From assembly GCF_004795055.1 (NCBI RefSeq), contig NZ_SSBJ01000004.1, forward strand, positions 186,001 through 250,000: a stretch of DNA of 64,000 nucleotides. Reading direction: 5' to 3'. The position numbers and the translations under genes are program-made. Of this stretch, positions 52,058 through 61,079 are shown piece after piece. The stretch's first letter is position 1. Every line of letters starts with the position of its first letter. Source of the stretch: Streptomyces sp. A1136 (GTDB lineage: Bacteria; Actinomycetota; Actinomycetes; Streptomycetales; Streptomycetaceae). The notes under the pieces are model-generated. The model searched no databases, was not told the origin of the DNA, and saw only the letters and a list, made by a program, of their open reading frames with translations.

Positions 52058-52459
52058 GCCTCGCGACTCCCCGTTCGGTGCTCACCCCTGTCCCACGTAT
52101 GCAGGGAGCACACGGAAGCCTAGGTGAGGTCCGTACGCCGATTGTCGTACGGCCCGCAGGGCGGTGTCGGGTCAGGGGCGGCGGCACCCGGGTGTGCTCC
52201 TGGCGCACGGCTTGGAGGGAACCGGGGTCGGGGACCAGCAGGTTCGGGATGGCCGGCGCGATCGGGGTCTCCTGCGGATGGGGCGACCCGTTCTTGCCCA
52301 GGACCGTCTCGGGCGGCCCCTCGTCCTCGGCCGCCACGACACAACCGGCTGCGTCGTGGCGGCCGAGGACACCATGCGGGCGGGCCGCAGAACCTCGCCG
52401 GAGCGGCGCGGTAGTCCCTCAATCGGCGCCCGACCGCGGAACGGCACCCAAGGACTCGT
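52058..52459. other. Intergenic region with terminator hairpin
   Basis: No gene is visible. The hairpin at 52323-52370 accounts for part; the rest holds the promoter of the histidine phosphatase gene. Confidence 0.5.
52323..52370 (-). terminator. 18-bp perfect hairpin
   Basis: Arms gtcctcggccgccacgac (52323-52340) and gtcgtggcggccgaggac (52353-52370) are perfectly complementary with a 12-nt loop, about 90 bp after the stop of the repeat protein gene on this strand. Confidence 0.75.
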
Positions 52460-52732
52460 TCAGTTGCCGATACCGGCGCTGCCGATTCCGCTGTTGCCGA
52501 TTCCCGCACTACCGATACCGGTGTTGGCGATGCCGGCGTTGCCCAGCCCCCCGTTCACCTCGCCGGCGTTGCCGACCCCCCAGTTGCCGATACCGGCATT
52601 GCCTACGCCGGAGTTACCGATACCCGCATTGCCTACACCGCCGTCGGCGCTTGCCGCGGCGGCACCGCCGAGGGTCATGAGCGCGGCGGTACCGACAACA
52701 GCCGCCATGCGGAGAAGATGAGCACGCATCAC
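52460..52732 (-). CDS. Small secreted GN-repeat protein
   Basis: A 90-residue secreted protein: a signal peptide (about residues 1-28, ending ASA) and then twelve or so five-residue units of the pattern G-N-x-G-(I/V), such as VGNAGIGNSG and VGNAGIGNWG. The DNA repeats with them. The pattern recalls the NxGxGNxG repeats of mycobacterial PPE-MPTR proteins and some phage or surface repeats. A compact stacked fold is possible. Start: GTG at 52732, six bases after AGGAGG. Function is unknown. Confidence 0.75.
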   Translation of the reverse strand: MMRAHLLRMAAVVGTAALMTLGGAAAASADGGVGNAGIGNSGVGNAGIGNWGVGNAGEVNGGLGNAGIANTGIGSAGIGNSGIGSAGIGN

Positions 52733-53007
52733 TGCATACCTCCTGTTTTCAGACGATCTCTCCATATCTCTAACATGCTGATCACTCAAAGGCCCGACAG
52801 AACCAACCGCACGCACCCAAGTGGCTCACGGCAGGCGCCCGTGCGAGTCGGTGAGCCGGCTGTCGGGCGTCGGCACGTGCGGACCGCCGCCGGACCGGGA
52901 CCCCCAGCACGGCACCCCCACGGGCAGCCGTGTGCGCAAGTCCCGTCAGGGCTGCCGTCGAAAAGTTTCAGACCTGCGACGTCGGGCGAATCCCGCGAGA
53001 GTCGCGC

Positions 53008-53520
53008 CTACCCCGCCTCGTGGCTTCGCAGGTGGCGACTCATGTCGAGCAGATGATGGCGCAGCTCGTGCAGGGTGTGGACGGCGACCCAGCGCAGTGG
53101 GCGTTCCGTGTGCTCGGGGTAGGGGTATACCAGTGTGCGGTCCCAATCGGCGGGAGACAGTCGGTCGAGAACGTCACCGAAGAGCAGCGCCGCGTCTTGG
53201 AGCTGGCGCGCGACGTCAGCCGGGTCCTGCCCGGCATAGCCGTCGTGCTCGACCCGTTCGTCGCGCCCCATGGACTCGGCGACCGGCGTGCTACGGCGCC
53301 GGGCGGCCAGTACCCGCTCCCTCTGGACGAGCAGCACGTCGCGCATGTGACAGGCGTACTCAAGAGGTGACCACACCTGCGGCGAGGAGCGCTGCCGCAG
53401 CGCCGACGGCTCGGCTCGCAGCAGGTCCGCGTATTCGCGCGCGTGGCCCTTCGCGAGCATCGAGACGCCGGGAGCCAGGGCGAGGTCGTATTCGAAACCG
53501 CATTCCGCACAAGCCGTCAT
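53008..53520 (-). CDS. DinB-like four-helix protein
   Basis: A 170-residue protein of the DinB/YfiT-like superfamily: CAECGFEYDLA at the N-terminus, VWSPLEYACHMRDVLLVQRERVL, and TLHELRHHLLDMSRHL. The histidines of the family's metal site (CHMRD, VHTLHELRHH) are present. Such proteins include mycothiol- or bacillithiol-dependent transferases, but this one's reaction is unknown. An N-terminal CxxC may bind metal. Confidence 0.78.
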   Translation of the reverse strand: MTACAECGFEYDLALAPGVSMLAKGHAREYADLLRAEPSALRQRSSPQVWSPLEYACHMRDVLLVQRERVLAARRRSTPVAESMGRDERVEHDGYAGQDPADVARQLQDAALLFGDVLDRLSPADWDRTLVYPYPEHTERPLRWVAVHTLHELRHHLLDMSRHLRSHEAG

Positions 53521-53631
53521 GTACTGACGCTATCAACCGACTTCGCCCCCCATCGTGTAGTCGAGTCCTTTCCCCGTCGTCTTACCGGTGGATTCCGCTT
53601 TCGGCTCCGTTGACGCCCATGGGGGAGTGGG

Positions 53632-54327
53632 CTACCGGTCGGCGCGTGTGGCCAACTTGGCGGTGTACTGCCGGGCGATCTCCAGTTGTTCGCGCTCCAT
53701 CCAGAGGGCGGCCACGAGTACGTCGGGCAGCATCGACCGTTCTGTGGTCACCGCGCGGAAGAGGCGGGACACGGTCACGTCGTGGTCCGGGCGGTGGACG
53801 ACGGTGATGTGATCACCCGCGCTGATCTCGCCTGCCTCGATGACGCGGAGCATTGCCCCGGGGGACCCGGCGCGAGTGAAGCGGCGTACCCAACCCTTCT
53901 CGCCGAGCCAGCCGGCGAAGGTGCGGCAGGGGATGCGTCCGCCGGTCACCTCCACGACGGCGTCGGGGCCGACCCGCCATCGTTCTCCGATCAGCGCGTG
54001 GCGGAGGTCCATTCCGAGCACGGTCAGGTTCTCGCCGAAGGAGCCGCTGCCCAACACCCGGTTCAGCTCCCGCTGCCAGTCGTCCAGCTCTTCCCGGGCG
54101 AAGGCGTACACGGCGCGGTCGGCGCCGCCGTGGAAGCGCGGGTCACACACCGCGTCACCGCTGACTCCGCTTCCCGCGACGCCGGGTGGCCCTGCCGGGT
54201 CCACCCGGACCGGCCCGTCCACCGGCTGTTTGTCGATTCCCGTCGCGCCGCCCGGGGCGTCCGTGTAGGGCACCGCGCGGGCCCGGCCGACGTTGACACT
54301 GAGCACGGAGCCGTACGAACCGCTCAC
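53632..54327 (-). CDS. MOSC domain-containing protein
   Basis: A 231-residue MOSC protein of the YiiM type: VLSVNVGRARAVPY, FHGGADRAVYAFAREELDDWQRELNR, GSGSFGENLTVLGMDL, and the conserved Cys in VTGGRIPCRTFAGWLG. MOSC domains handle sulfur or molybdenum-cofactor ligands. A terminal ARQYTAKLATRADR follows. No partner gene is adjacent. Confidence 0.85.
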   Translation of the reverse strand: MSGSYGSVLSVNVGRARAVPYTDAPGGATGIDKQPVDGPVRVDPAGPPGVAGSGVSGDAVCDPRFHGGADRAVYAFAREELDDWQRELNRVLGSGSFGENLTVLGMDLRHALIGERWRVGPDAVVEVTGGRIPCRTFAGWLGEKGWVRRFTRAGSPGAMLRVIEAGEISAGDHITVVHRPDHDVTVSRLFRAVTTERSMLPDVLVAALWMEREQLEIARQYTAKLATRADR

Positions 54328-54881
54328 GCGTCGGACCGGTGCGTGGCTGCGGGCCCTGCGGCGATGCGCCCCGAGGGGCAGGGTGCGGCGCTGCGCGACG
54401 TGATGGAGGCGCGCACGGTACGGGCCGGACCCGGACCGTTCCGCTTGTGACTCGACGTTGTTGGTCGCCGGCCGGTCGCGGCCCCCGTCCCGCGAGGCGC
54501 TGCCTGCCGGGCGTCGGAGCCTCTCACCGCGCCGGTGCGGGGACCACGGCGCGAGGCCCCGGCTCGTCCCGTGCGCGTCTACCCGGCAGGACAGTCCCGA
54601 CTTGCCCGCGCAACCCGGGCAACCGAGCGCCGCTCCCCGGTCCGACTCGGGACCCGGTGTGATGCGTGGGGATGACGGACGTTTTGGCCTACCTCGTGGG
54701 TGCCCTCGCGAGTATTGATTTGCGTGCGCCGGGCCTTGACGCCACGTCAGCGGGTGGTGATAGTGAGTGCCACTTGGCGTGGACGGCCGCGCACCTCCAT
54801 CGAAATTTCGGTCCGTCCTCGCTCGTAGCGGGAATTGTTAGCGCTAACAAAGCCTCTCTCCCACCCGTGCAGGAGCTCGCT
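54328..54881. other. Leader of the arabinofuranosidase gene
   Basis: No gene is recognised. The final 100 bp is AT-richer and contains the LacI-type operator at 54835-54850; the promoter should be just upstream. Confidence 0.5.
54835..54850 (+). promoter_or_regulatory. Perfect LacI-type operator
   Basis: ttgttagcgctaacaa is a perfect 16-bp palindrome 31 bp before the arabinofuranosidase ATG. It shares its sequence with the two sites before the sugar ABC operon (44056-44182), indicating common control. Confidence 0.88.
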
Positions 54882-56435
54882 ATGACCTTCCATCAGTTGA
54901 TAAGCCGTGCCCGGAGCACCCTTCTCGCCGCCGGAGCGACGGTCGCACTCACCGCCGGGGTCATCACCGGTACGGCTGCCACCTCACAGGCGGCCACACA
55001 AGGGCCATGTGACATCTACGCGGCGGGCGGTACCCCTTGTGCGGCGGCGCACAGCACTACGCGGTCACTGTACGGTTCGTACCGTGGCGCGCTCTACCAG
55101 GTCAAACGCGCCACGGACGGCGCCCTGAAGGACATCGGCGTGCTCAGCCCAGGCGGCTACGCCAATGCCGCTGCCCAGGACGCCTTCTGCGCGGGCACCA
55201 GCTGCGTGATCACCGTCATCTACGACCAGACCGGCAAGGGCAACCACCTCTCCCAGGCGCCCGCCGGTGGGGCGGCCGGCGGACCGGACAACCTCGCCAA
55301 CGCGGTCGAGGCCCCGGTCACGGTGGGCGGTCACAAGGCGTACGGCGTCTACATCGCGCCCGGAACCGGCTATCGCAACAACCACACCAACGGCATCGCG
55401 GTCGACGACCAGCCCGAGGGCATGTACGCCGTCCTGGACGGAACGCACTTCAACGGTGGCTGCTGCTTCGACTACGGCAACGCAGAGACCAGCAGCAACG
55501 ACACCGGCAACGGCCACATGGAGGCGATCTACTTCGGCAGCATCAAGGTCTGGGGCTACGGCTCCGGCGCCGGGCCGTGGGTGATGGCGGACCTGGAGAA
55601 CGGCCTGTTCTCCGGGGTCGACCCCCGGTACAACGCCAACGACCCGAGTGTCAGCAACCGCTTCCTGACCGCGGTAGTCAAGGGGGCGCCGAACCAGTGG
55701 GCGATCCGCGCGGGCAACGCCCAGGCGGGCGGCCTTTCCACGTACTACAGCGGGCCTCGTCCCAACGCGCCGGGCTACAACCCGATGCACAAGGAGGGTG
55801 CGATCATCCTCGGCATCGGCGGTGACAACAGCAAGGGCTCGGCAGGCACCTTCTACGAGGGCGTCATGACCTCCGGCTACCCGTCGGACACCACCGAGAA
55901 CGCCGTCCAGGCCAACATCGCCGCCACCGGATACAGCAGCGCCGCCGGCGAAACCGGCAGCCTGACCCCGGGTTCACGCGTGTCGCTGCGAGCCACAACC
56001 ACGTGCTGCAACCGCGACTTCCTCACCCACGCCGACGCGGACGACAAGGTCACCATCTCGCCCGTTGGTGCCGCAAGCCCGGCCGCCCTGAAAGCCGATG
56101 CGACATGGAACGTCCGCGCCGGCCTGGCGAACAGCTCCTGCCTCACCTTCGAGTCGCTCGACAAACCCGGCCGGTTCCTCCGGCACTACAACTTCGAACT
56201 GCGCCTCGGCGCGGACGACGGGGGAAGTGCGTTCGCCCAGGACGCGACTTTCTGTCCCACCTCCGGTAACAGCGGGACGGGCTACTCCTTCCAGTCGGTG
56301 AACTACCCGACGAAGTACGTGCGCCACTACAACTACTCGGTCTACGTCGCCGGCAACGGAGGACCCAACAGCTGGGACAGCAGCATAAGTTGGGGCGCCG
56401 ATACCAGCTGGCTGGTCGCCCAGCCCTGGAGCTGA
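54882..56435 (+). CDS. abfB: Secreted alpha-L-arabinofuranosidase, GH54 with CBM42
   Basis: A 517-residue secreted enzyme that removes L-arabinofuranose side chains from arabinoxylan or arabinan. After a signal peptide (residues 1-38) the GH54 domain starts GPCDIYAAGGTPCAAAHSTTRSLYG. Glu239 (MADLENGLF) and Asp315 (GIGGDNS) lie 76 residues apart, as do the nucleophile E221 and acid/base D297 recalled for the Aspergillus kawachii enzyme. The Cys-Cys pair in GGCCFDY is the family's unusual vicinal disulfide site. The C-terminal CBM42 (about 355-515) has SLRATTTCCNRDFLTH, FLRHYNFELRLGADDG and YVRHYNYSVYVAGNG. ATG at 54882 has AGGAG six bases upstream. Confidence 0.93.
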   Translation: MTFHQLISRARSTLLAAGATVALTAGVITGTAATSQAATQGPCDIYAAGGTPCAAAHSTTRSLYGSYRGALYQVKRATDGALKDIGVLSPGGYANAAAQDAFCAGTSCVITVIYDQTGKGNHLSQAPAGGAAGGPDNLANAVEAPVTVGGHKAYGVYIAPGTGYRNNHTNGIAVDDQPEGMYAVLDGTHFNGGCCFDYGNAETSSNDTGNGHMEAIYFGSIKVWGYGSGAGPWVMADLENGLFSGVDPRYNANDPSVSNRFLTAVVKGAPNQWAIRAGNAQAGGLSTYYSGPRPNAPGYNPMHKEGAIILGIGGDNSKGSAGTFYEGVMTSGYPSDTTENAVQANIAATGYSSAAGETGSLTPGSRVSLRATTTCCNRDFLTHADADDKVTISPVGAASPAALKADATWNVRAGLANSSCLTFESLDKPGRFLRHYNFELRLGADDGGSAFAQDATFCPTSGNSGTGYSFQSVNYPTKYVRHYNYSVYVAGNGGPNSWDSSISWGADTSWLVAQPWS

Positions 56436-56551
56436 GCCGCCCCGTTCGGCGTACGGGGGCGGGAAGCAGCGGGTTCCCGCCCCACCGCCGCACCCACCAT
56501 TCGTGCGTCCGGGCCCAGCGGCAGGCCGCGGCATGTGCGTGACGTGACGGA

Positions 56552-57585
56552 GTGCCAGGACCGGCCCGTGCGGTGATCGCTCTTGTGGCGCTGCTGGAGG
56601 GGGCGGTGTCGGCGCTCGAAGTCCGCGGAGCGCTCGAAAGAGAACGTGAGTTCCGGGCCTCGCCGGTGTGTACCTCCGTGCCGGTGGAGGCGTCGGCATG
56701 CGTTTGGGATCAGGAGTTCAGTGTCCGGCGGGCGGAGGTGCACCGGAACGCCAAGGGGAAGGAGCCGCAGGCGGGGTTGTCGCTGCCGAACGGCAAGCCC
56801 TGGACGGTGACCTTCCAGGACGCCGATCCGGTCGTATCGGAAATGGAACCAGGCGACGCGGTCGTCGGCGTCATCTGGCGCGGGCGGATCGTCGAGGTGC
56901 GGGACGCCGACAGGCGGCGACAGCAGACGACGTTCAGCCCGGTGGGGCGGCCCGCTGACCGGCTCGGGGGCGTGCTCACCTGCATCTCCTTCGGCTTGAC
57001 CGCCCTCGTCGGATCACTGTGGGGACTCATCCGCCGCCGCGAGCGCCGGCACGCGCGCGCCGCGGCGATGGTGCGGTGGCACGGCGTTGCCTTGGGCCTG
57101 ACGGCCCTCCTGACGCTGTGGGCGCAGGCGAACAACGACTGGCCCATGTGGGCGATCCCGGTGATCTGGGGGCCGCTCGCGCTGATCCTCCTGGCCACGT
57201 CGGTGGCGTCCGCCGTCGCCGCGCTCCACAGCGGTGTGGCGGTCGACGCCGTGACCACCTCGGCGACCGTCGCGCTCGCCCCACAGCCGGTCGGGGCGAG
57301 GGCCACGGTCATGGGGGCAGCGGATCCGCCCCGCGTCTCATCCGCACACGGCGGTTGGCCTGGGAAGAGGTCCAGGACATCAGGCCCGAGCCGCTGAGAG
57401 GGTCCGATCTGAGCGCGTTCCTGCCCAATGTGGTCGTGTACGCCTACCTGGCGGGTGGCAGACGCAAGCTGCTCATGCACCTGAACGACAAGGCGTACGA
57501 CATCGACCACGAGATCGCCGTCATGCGTGCCGCCGGTGCCGAGCTTCGTGGTACGGGCTCTGTGCCGGACGCACCGGTCGCTTGA
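56552..57585 (+). pseudogene. Membrane protein fused out of frame to a PH-like domain remnant
   Basis: From GTG 56552 an open frame of 281 residues encodes a membrane protein (hydrophobic helices near residues 10, 145, 180, 205) ending near VMGAADPPRVSS. Immediately after, another frame carries RLIRTRRLAWEEVQDIRPEP ... VVVYAYLAGGRRKLLMHLNDKAYDIDHEIAVMRAAG, the end of a bacterial PH-like domain, stopping at 57585. I infer that a second gene has lost its start and joined this one out of frame. The first part may still be expressed (stop at 57397). Confidence 0.5.
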
Positions 57586-57963
57586 CCGCCGGTCCGGCCT
57601 GCCGGCTCCGCATGCGGTCCCCAAGAGGGCATTGCCAGCGGTCAGCGACGGCGACCTCCAGGTCGTCATCCAGAACTGTCCTGCGGCCCTTCCCGGACGG
57701 CAACGTCGCCCACCGTCGAGCTCTTCGCCGACGCAGCCACCCCGGAAGACCGCTTCCGCAGGCGATGGCAGGGCCCAGGCTCTCCTTCTCATGCAGCGGC
57801 GAGGTCTGGACGTAGGCTCCTGACCAGCCGCTATCTCGTCGGGTATCGCGGCCGGAGCACCACGCTGGGAAATCCGGCGCCACCGGCATCACGTCATGCT
57901 CGACACCGGAGCCACCCCTCGCCCCGTAGTCGGCGACCTCGATGTGTGAGCCGCTCTTACCGG
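57586..57963. other. Intergenic region, no clear gene
   Basis: Open frames on both strands lack recognisable products. On the minus strand a stretch reading HIEVADYGARGGSGVEHDV is present but I cannot assign it; it may be a decayed gene. Confidence 0.35.
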
Positions 57964-59163
57964 TCACCAATAGGCGCCGTCGTCCCAGGACAGGAATTCC
58001 GCGAACTCGACGGGATCGTCGTCCTCGTCCAGGGTGGCGAAACCATGCGCGACCAGTGTGCCGCGCTGCCAGTCGAGGAGGGTGTCGATCAGGCCGCCCT
58101 CCAGTGGCGGACCCTGGTCCGCATGGCGGGGCCAAACGATCAGCGGCCAAGTGTCGGGATCCCGGCCCTCGGTGAGCCAGCCGAGGTAGTCGCCGTCGAT
58201 GGAGTTGGCGAAGGGGAGGAAGCCGCCGGGTTGGGGCCAGGTGGCCAACGGGTGCCACGCGGCGTGGCCTTCCTTGAGTTGTCGGTAGGCGTCGACGGTG
58301 TCCTCGACGTGTGTGAGGAAACGCCGCTCGCCGGTCCGGAGCGGGCTGTGGAAACGCAGCCAACCGCTCCAGATGCCGGCGCCGTACGCGTCCATCAGTC
58401 GCACGTACTCACCGGGCAGCTGTGTGCCCAGTTCGGTGAAGAGCCGCTCCCAGGAGCCGCCGCCGAGGTATGGCCGCTCGGGCGGCGGCGACAGCAGCCG
58501 CAGCGCGTCCAGTCCGGTGCCGGTCTCCAGAGCGACCCGGCGTTCGGCCTCCGTGAGCCGGGGCGGGACCGGCGCGGGCGGGGTCCACGGCTCGGCGTCG
58601 GGAAGGAAGGCGGTCCGCGCGACGGTGTCCGGCAGCGGGCCCATCAGCGGCCCGGGTGGGGCAGGGAGCTCCCAGGTGTCCCGGACGGTGTGCCGACGAT
58701 AGCCGGTGAGCGTCAGGTCGTACCGGTGCCGGCGGAGTAGGCCGCTGCCCGGCACCGCCCCCGAGTGACGCACCACCACAGTCCACTCGTCGGGGTCCTC
58801 CGAGGCCGAGGTGTCCCAGAACAGCACGTCGCCGCCCCGCGTGCAGCCCCAGGCCAACAAGCCGCCGGGCTCGGGGTGGATCACGGCCCGCTCGGCCTCG
58901 GGCAGCTCCCGCGTCTCGATCCGCGCCTCCCGGTGCGTCTCGCGCAGCCACTCGCCGTAGTCGAAGCCGTCCCGCTGGAGGCATGGCACGTGGATCCACA
59001 CGTACTCACCGAAGTCCAGCGGCCCGTAACGGTCGGCGAGTCGTTTGTAGTCGGCCGGCAGCCGTAGTCCGAGCCAGTCCTCGATCGCCGCCCAGTCGAT
59101 GGGCACGGGGGAGGGCGGACGCCCTGTCGAGGGTGTAGTGAATGTGCTGATGTCCGATGTCAA
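57964..59163 (-). CDS. Double SUKH (SMI1/KNR4) domain protein
   Basis: A 399-residue protein with two copies of the SMI1/KNR4-like fold: domain 1 (about residues 20-160, IDWAAIEDWLGLRLPADYKRLADRYGPLDFGEYVWIH, LLAWGCTRGGDVLFW) and domain 2 (about 230-395, LFTELGTQLPGEYVRLMDAYGAGIWSGWLRFHSP, FLPFANSIDGDYLGWLTEG). SUKH proteins are often immunity proteins for contact-dependent or secreted nuclease toxins. No toxin gene is adjacent. The first codon appears to be TTG at 59163, with AAGGA six bases upstream; a GTG about 19 codons later is possible. Confidence 0.82.
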   Translation of the reverse strand: MTSDISTFTTPSTGRPPSPVPIDWAAIEDWLGLRLPADYKRLADRYGPLDFGEYVWIHVPCLQRDGFDYGEWLRETHREARIETRELPEAERAVIHPEPGGLLAWGCTRGGDVLFWDTSASEDPDEWTVVVRHSGAVPGSGLLRRHRYDLTLTGYRRHTVRDTWELPAPPGPLMGPLPDTVARTAFLPDAEPWTPPAPVPPRLTEAERRVALETGTGLDALRLLSPPPERPYLGGGSWERLFTELGTQLPGEYVRLMDAYGAGIWSGWLRFHSPLRTGERRFLTHVEDTVDAYRQLKEGHAAWHPLATWPQPGGFLPFANSIDGDYLGWLTEGRDPDTWPLIVWPRHADQGPPLEGGLIDTLLDWQRGTLVAHGFATLDEDDDPVEFAEFLSWDDGAYW

Positions 59164-59891
59164 TTGACGTCCTTCCGGCGTGCGCCATGTGCTCGGCGGA
59201 TTCTTACGTCTCGGTGAGCTGCGCGGAAATCGGGCGCGAGTGGGCGTGCCGCGCGTGGCCGACGGCGCGTGGATCGCGGCGAGGCGCGGGCGACGTCCGT
59301 CACTGTCCGGGCCTGGCCACGGTCAGCGATGGCTGCGCCGGCCCGGTGACGCCCCCATGGAGGCAGATATCGTACGTAAGGGCCTTGGCGGCGGCGCACC
59401 GCTCCAGACGAGTCACCGGCTTCGACGGCACTATCACGCCACGATGTCCGCCGATGGGGGAGGGCGCAGGATTGCCCCGCTACCGGTGAGCCGGGGCGGC
59501 GTGGCCTGCCTGTGAGGCGCATGGAGGTTCGATTGACGGCGCCTCAGATCGATGTGAGGAATTGTCACCCCTCCTGTGAAGAACTGCTTGAGGATCGGTG
59601 GCCAGGGTGGTGCCCGATGGCGGACGCGAGATCGAAAGGCCACGTCAACCCGGCGCTGTCGTAGCCGGGTTGACCGTATGGGGCGGCCAGTGCGCACGTC
59701 GAGAGGGCGCAGATCCGGGTGATAGCATCCCCGCATCTGTGATCTTGATCCATTTTGACGCAGATGCTGATCGGCGATCGGTGGCATCCCGCCGGGCAAC
59801 CGCAGGTGGGGAGTGCCCGATCAGCCGTGTTGCGGGACCTCGTTGGGTGTATCTGCAGCCGTCCGCATGTCATGCGCCGAGAAAGGTTTCC
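59164..59891. other. Intergenic region before the conservon
   Basis: About 730 bp with no convincing gene. It holds a perfect 11-bp inverted repeat, gtcaacccggc (59644-59654) and gccgggttgac (59664-59674), and arms gcatctg (59733-59739) and cagatgc (59761-59767) around an AT-richer patch that is probably the conservon promoter. A palindrome gtcaattgac covers the SUKH gene start. Confidence 0.5.
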
Positions 59892-61079
59892 ATGAATCGA
59901 GACGCACTTGTGTGGTGCTTGGTTGCGGTGGCGGGGATAGCCGTCGCCGCGGTTGCGGCACTCGTCGCCCGCAACAGAGCGCTGGGGGCGAAAAAGCAGC
60001 AGATCGAGGCCGAACTGCGGCAGCAGTTAGTCGTGATGGACAGTCATCTGCACGCGTCACGCGCCGAGCTGCACAGGTTCCGCAGCGAGCAGGACGCCAC
60101 GCTCCGCGAAGCCAAGGACGCGGCGGAGGAGAACACCAAGGCCGTCCTCAAGGCTGCCGCCAGCCTCCTGCAGAGCCTCGCGGCCGAGCAGACGACACTT
60201 CTGGACGGCATCCAGCGCAAGTACGGCGGGCACGCCGTCCTCAGCGACCTGTTGGACGTCAACCACGCCAACGCCCAGATGGCGCGCAAGGCTCAGGGCA
60301 TCGCCGTCATGTGCGGTGCGCCTCTCGGCCGTCGCAACAAGCCCGCCAGCGTCTACGACGTGGTGCGCAGCGCCCAGGGCCAGATCCGCAACTTCCACCG
60401 GGTCGCGATCATGCAGCAGACCGGTCTCGCCCTGAAGGCGTCCGCGGTCGCGCCTGTCGCCCTCGCCGTGGCGGAGCTGCTCGACAACGCCGCAAGCTTC
60501 TCGCAGCACGACGCGCCCATCGAGGTGACGTTCCAGCGCGTCCAGAACAACCTGTGCATCGTCATCGACGACGCGGGTGTCAGCATGAACGACGAAGATC
60601 GGCAGCGGGCCACCGCGCTGCTCTCCGGAGAAGTCGCCCCCCGTCTGTCGCAGCTCGGGAGCCAGCCGAAGTTCGGTTTCCCGGTCGTCGGCCTGATCGC
60701 GCGTCAGCACGGTTTCAGGGTGGACGTCACCGGAGTCTCCCGGTACGGCGGCGTCAGGGCCGTCGTCCTCTTGCCCGAGGAGCTCTGGACCGTGGAAGAG
60801 ATTCCGCCCGCGCAGGAGGCTCCCGTCAGCGACATCCGGCGTGTCCCCGAGAGCCGGCCCCAGACCGCGACGTCGCGCACGATTCACGGTCTTCCGAAGC
60901 GCGGCGCACGCCAGGCGCCCATCGTGAGCGTCCCCGATCCGGATACGCACTCGCCGGCGCCGCGGGCCACGGGGGAGACGGGCCGCCCCTCCCAGCGCGG
61001 TCTGGGGGCCTTCCAGCGCGGCACGCTCTCCGGTCGCAATCTTGACGCCAACTCGCTCGAAGGGCCCGAACACGCATGA
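59892..61079 (+). CDS. cvnA: Conservon sensor-kinase-like protein (CvnA)
   Basis: A 395-residue protein with an N-terminal transmembrane helix (residues 7-27), a long helical region (to about 110), and a GHKL-type ATPase domain (VAPVALAVAELLDNAASFSQHDAPIEVTF near residue 190, VIDDAGVSM, FGFPVVGLIARQHGFRVDVTGVSRYGGVRAVVLLP). Conservon sensors lack a normal phospho-His, as here. The Pro/Ser-rich tail is likely disordered. It would detect a signal at the membrane and act on the downstream roadblock, DUF742 and GTPase proteins. ATG at 59892. Confidence 0.88.
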   Translation: MNRDALVWCLVAVAGIAVAAVAALVARNRALGAKKQQIEAELRQQLVVMDSHLHASRAELHRFRSEQDATLREAKDAAEENTKAVLKAAASLLQSLAAEQTTLLDGIQRKYGGHAVLSDLLDVNHANAQMARKAQGIAVMCGAPLGRRNKPASVYDVVRSAQGQIRNFHRVAIMQQTGLALKASAVAPVALAVAELLDNAASFSQHDAPIEVTFQRVQNNLCIVIDDAGVSMNDEDRQRATALLSGEVAPRLSQLGSQPKFGFPVVGLIARQHGFRVDVTGVSRYGGVRAVVLLPEELWTVEEIPPAQEAPVSDIRRVPESRPQTATSRTIHGLPKRGARQAPIVSVPDPDTHSPAPRATGETGRPSQRGLGAFQRGTLSGRNLDANSLEGPEHA

